Shown: positions 4,984 to 5,977 of the stretch, piece after piece
Layout of the letters: every line of letters starts with the position of its first letter
Numbering within the stretch: position 1 is the first letter of the stretch
Origin: Bacillota bacterium
GTDB taxonomy: Bacteria > Bacillota > Clostridia > Christensenellales > CAG-138
Length of the DNA: 5,977 bases
Assembly: GCA_023396535.1 (NCBI GenBank)
Contig: JAEWWD010000010.1
Coordinates: 1 to 5,977 of the forward strand
Direction of reading: 5' to 3'
Notes under the pieces: generated by a model
What the model saw: only the letters and a program-made list of their open reading frames with translations
What the model was told of the DNA's origin: nothing
Database searches by the model: none
Made by a program: the position numbers and the translations under genes

Positions 4984-5977
4984 ATGAAATCCCGGTTAAT
5001 CGATATCGCGAATTTAGCAGGCGTATCCAAAACAACCGCCTCGCGGGCGCTTGCCGATTCCCCGCTCGTACGCGAGGAAACCAAGGAGCGTATCCGCCAA
5101 ATTGCAAAAGAACACCATTTTCAGCCGAACGCCCTTGCGAAGGCCATGGCCACAAAGCGCTCGGGCGTGATGGGATTCTGCATGTACAAGCATGGCGGGA
5201 CCCCCTATGTGGGCCATACGTTTTTTGGTCCCGTCATTGACGGCGCTATCCAGGAAGCAAAGGAACATGATTACCATATCATGCTCGCATCCACGAGCGA
5301 AGAAAACAGCACGTTTGACGAACACTTCATACAGGACAGCATAGACGGGGTGCTGCTGATATCATTCTCCCCGCGCGACGCCATATTGGAATTTCGCCGG
5401 CGGCGGATACCGCTTGTACTTATCAATGATACGCTGCCCACGCCGAACAACGCATTCATAGTGGATGATAATTACGGCGGCGCATATGCGATTATGAATC
5501 ACCTTATTCACGATAGAGGCCACAAGCGTATCGCCCTGATTACAGACCGGCTGAGCCATATGAGTTACTATTTGCGCTACCTTGCATATCTGGACGCTCT
5601 CCATGAAAACGGGCTGCCCGTTTACAACAACCCGACTATGCGCAGCAACGATATTTGGGGTAAATATGCACCGCCGGATAACGAAAGGCTGCAGTTATGC
5701 GGCCATTTGCAGCAACCCATCGAGGGAACGCCCATCATTATCCGGGGTACATTCCCCGCCAACGCAGCGCAGGCTATGCGACAGCTAATTGAAACCGGCG
5801 ATATTCCCACAGCCATATTCGCTACAACCGACAGCATCGCGTTCGGCGTGATTAAGGCCATCCAGGAAGCCGGCCTTCGCGTACCGGAAGATATCGCGGT
5901 AGCGGGTTACGACGATATCGAAGCGGCGGAGCTTTTCTACCCTCCCCTTACGACGGTTCGCGTCAACAGACATGAGA
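4984..5977 (+). CDS. LacI-family transcriptional regulator (partial, C-terminus off the right edge)
   Basis: DNA-binding repressor-type protein; 331 residues are visible with no stop before the window ends, so probably only a short C-terminal piece is missing (family length is about 330-350). An N-terminal helix-turn-helix at about residues 4-24 reads LIDIANLAGVSKTTASRAL. The hinge region FQPNALAKAM follows at 46-55, and the effector domain starts near GVMGFCMY (61). The effector half carries the family pattern IDGVLLIS (120-127), RGHKRIALIT (178-187), AIFATTDSIAFGV (277-289) and VPEDIAVAGYDD (300-311). In the hinge the usual Arg is Lys53 and the minor-groove Leu is Met55. The ATG at 4984 has an AAGGGGGGG site 8 nt upstream. 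It diverges from the transporter operon and most likely controls both itself and the operon through the two CCGG palindromes. The effector is presumably the imported compound or its product. Confidence 0.93.
   Translation, partial: MKSRLIDIANLAGVSKTTASRALADSPLVREETKERIRQIAKEHHFQPNALAKAMATKRSGVMGFCMYKHGGTPYVGHTFFGPVIDGAIQEAKEHDYHIMLASTSEENSTFDEHFIQDSIDGVLLISFSPRDAILEFRRRRIPLVLINDTLPTPNNAFIVDDNYGGAYAIMNHLIHDRGHKRIALITDRLSHMSYYLRYLAYLDALHENGLPVYNNPTMRSNDIWGKYAPPDNERLQLCGHLQQPIEGTPIIIRGTFPANAAQAMRQLIETGDIPTAIFATTDSIAFGVIKAIQEAGLRVPEDIAVAGYDDIEAAELFYPPLTTVRVNRHE

Overview
The window looks like a piece of a Gram-positive, Clostridia-type (Firmicutes) chromosome. The signs are strong AAGGAGG-type ribosome binding sites, a consensus sigma-A promoter, a lipobox lipoprotein with an Ala/Pro-rich tether, and moderate GC in genes against an AT-rich intergenic region. 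This assignment is inferred from style; there is no rRNA or other marker gene.

Layout: five genes run leftward on the minus strand and one runs rightward on the plus strand, diverging from a 256-bp control region at about 4728-4983. In transcription order the leftward operon is: a cytosolic glycerophosphodiester phosphodiesterase-family enzyme (3993-4727), a PotC-like ABC permease (3083-3925), an ABC ATPase with a C-terminal TOBE domain (2089-3066), a lipoprotein solute-binding protein (819-2030), and a PotB-like ABC permease that runs off the left edge (1-741). The rightward gene is a LacI-family regulator (4984 to the right edge, 331 residues visible). The plus strand opposite the operon carries only long shadow frames. 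No stretch over 300 bp lacks a gene, and I see no RNA gene, mobile element or CRISPR array.

How the genes fit together: binding protein, two permeases and ATPase make a complete importer of the polyamine/iron/thiamine/phosphonate type. The phosphodiesterase has no signal peptide, so it should act on substrate after import. This resembles the Ugp system (transporter plus UgpQ) but uses a different transporter branch. A glycerophosphodiester or related phosphodiester is therefore the best substrate guess, but it is an inference.

Control: the intergenic region holds two near-identical 14-bp CCGG-centred palindromes, typical of LacI-family operators. Their centres are 116 bp apart, close to 11 helical turns. 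One sits on the predicted start site of the regulator's own TTGACT-N17-TATAAT promoter. The other lies just upstream of the operon. This suggests autoregulation plus repression of the operon, possibly through a DNA loop. Both sites also fit a relaxed CcpA cre pattern.
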